Below are positions 63,447-64,000 of a stretch of DNA of 64,000 nt, in pieces (within the stretch, counting starts at the first letter, position 1; every line of letters starts with the position of its first letter). The notes under the pieces were generated by a model that was given only the letters and a program-made list of their open reading frames with translations, ran no database searches and was not told the origin of the DNA. The position numbers and the translations under genes were made by a program. This DNA comes from Lutispora saccharofermentans (GTDB lineage: Bacteria > Bacillota > Clostridia > Lutisporales > Lutisporaceae): assembly GCF_024363565.1 (NCBI RefSeq), contig NZ_JAJEKE010000001.1, forward strand, positions 372,001-436,000. The letters are read 5' to 3'.

Positions 63447-63712
63447 AAATCCCCGACCTTCAAGGATCGGGGATTTTTTCAAGCATCATATATACCAAAC
63501 AGACATAAAAATAAAAGCTCTTCCTTCCCTCCGAAGGTCACTTGGTCTAAACGATCAGGCAGGTCTCCTGGCTTTCGCATCCTTCTACTCTCAACACCTT
63601 CCCGGATAAATCCAGTGGTATCGGTTGATTTCGTACGCGATAACAGTAGCGGGGGCTGCAACGGCTTTGCACCGTTTTCCCTATTAATCTAAAAGAACCT
63701 GATGTCCATTAT
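63447..63712 (-). promoter_or_regulatory. Cobalamin riboswitch with transcription-attenuation platform
   Basis: Aptamer ~63555-63712: the conserved core GGTGCAAAGCC, GCAGCCCCCGCTACTGT (near 63640-63675) and the B12 box AGCCAGGAGACCTGCC (63558-63573). Platform: terminator stem ATCCCCGA/TCGGGGAT at about 63449-63475 with a U-rich tail. GACCTTC at 63533-63539 is exactly complementary to GAAGGTC in the 3' half of the terminator (63455-63461), so the two pairings exclude each other: antiterminator without B12, terminator with it. Confidence 0.93.
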
Positions 63713-63727
63713 TTAATTTTCAATTTT

Positions 63728-63756
63728 ATTTTATCATAGGAAGGTTTATTCTTCAA
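63728..63756 (-). promoter_or_regulatory. Promoter of the cbi/btu operon
   Basis: -35 TTGAAG (63751-63756), 17-nt spacer, -10 TAAAAT (63728-63733) on the minus strand; transcription would begin about 63721, just before the riboswitch aptamer. Confidence 0.65.
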
Positions 63757-63773
63757 TTTATATTTTACTAAGC

Positions 63774-64000
63774 TTAGCTGTTAATCTCTTCTAAAAATTC
63801 CTTCCCGTATCTCTCAAGCTTGACCTGCCCGACACCGTTTACTTGTAAAAATTCGTCACTGTTTTTGGGCATTTTGATACACATATCTCTAAGAGCAGTA
63901 TCTGCAAAAACTATATATGCCGGTACTTGCTGCTCTTGAGCAATTTTGCTTCGGAGCAATCGTAATCTCTCAAACAGTTCTTCATTTATGCTTGTATTTA
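63774..64000 (-). CDS. recQ: RecQ-type DNA helicase, C-terminal HRDC domain (5' part outside window)
   Basis: Visible last ~75 residues: ELFERLRLLRSKIAQEQQVP, AYIVFADTALRDMCIKMP, then FLQVNGVGQVKLERYGKEFL. This is the HRDC domain (helical DNA-binding module; 'VPAYIVFxDxTL' is its signature), usual at the end of RecQ. The helicase core lies beyond the right edge. Stop TAA at 63774. No frame defects in the visible part. Confidence 0.85.
   Translation of the reverse strand, partial: NTSINEELFERLRLLRSKIAQEQQVPAYIVFADTALRDMCIKMPKNSDEFLQVNGVGQVKLERYGKEFLEEINS

Noticed and set aside
62631-63482. N-terminal extension of cbiK to 63482
   Set aside because: The extra residues are the riboswitch terminator stem; the ATG at 63416 has the ribosome site and the family's start.

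Overview
The window looks like a chromosomal segment of an anaerobic, endospore-forming Clostridia-type Firmicute. The evidence is a gerA-type germination operon, a complete anaerobic (cbi) corrin-ring pathway, a K+-dependent membrane pyrophosphatase, a CggR-type glycolytic operon, strong AGGAGG-type ribosome sites with frequent TTG/GTG starts, and an ssrA tag ending NFALAA. No genus is assigned.

Layout. 0-4.4 kb: a lantibiotic-immunity-type ABC exporter (ATPase plus two permeases, the last cut by the window edge), divergent from its response regulator and histidine kinase. 4.4-8.5 kb: a gerA/gerC/gerB germination operon with a small membrane-protein gene at its end. 8.6-27.5 kb: an accessory, decaying region. 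It holds remnants (FMN-binding, KilA-N, nucleotidyltransferase, HTH, ArdA-like, SSB tail, ECF sigma, ISAs1), an IS200-type element, toxin-antitoxin-like and HEPN/KilA-N genes, a 213-bp direct repeat carrying a gene fragment, a degenerate tRNA-Ala, and several small genes of unknown function. 27.5-31.3 kb: a free-standing LAGLIDADG endonuclease gene converges on an ssrA (tmRNA) gene split in its T-loop by a 254-nt group I intron; ssrA directly follows smpB and rnr. 31.4-35.8 kb: chemoreceptor, DUF1294, hppA, secG. 35.9-44.6 kb: rpoN, then cggR-gap-pgk, amidohydrolase, tpiA, eno. gpmI is not in the cluster. 44.8-51.3 kb: BMP-type nucleoside ABC transporter with an L-threonine kinase (pduX-like) gene at its end, and a ZIP metal transporter. 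51.4-63.7 kb: one long leftward operon under a cobalamin riboswitch, cbiK-btuFCD-cbiA-cbiC-cbiD-cbiE-cbiT-cbiL-cbiF-cbiG-cbiH-cbiJ. 63.8-64 kb: the 3' end of recQ.

How the genes work together. The cbi/btu operon makes the corrin ring from sirohydrochlorin and imports corrinoids, shut off by B12 through an attenuator whose antiterminator pairing can be read directly. The pduX-like kinase would supply L-threonine phosphate for the B12 nucleotide loop. CggR binds a visible GGGAC-repeat operator downstream of its own promoter and so controls the triose part of glycolysis. RNase R, SmpB and tmRNA are the trans-translation set and are laid out as one transcription unit.

Most noteworthy: the intron-split tmRNA with an adjacent, separately encoded homing endonuclease; two long hairpin (MITE-like) elements placed inside operons; a CbiD-CbiE junction that needs a -1 frameshift, a rare start codon or a sequence correction; a YfjL-like gene whose start codon reads ATT behind a perfect Shine-Dalgarno; and a membrane protein made of six 18-residue repeats with a C-terminal SH3-like domain.
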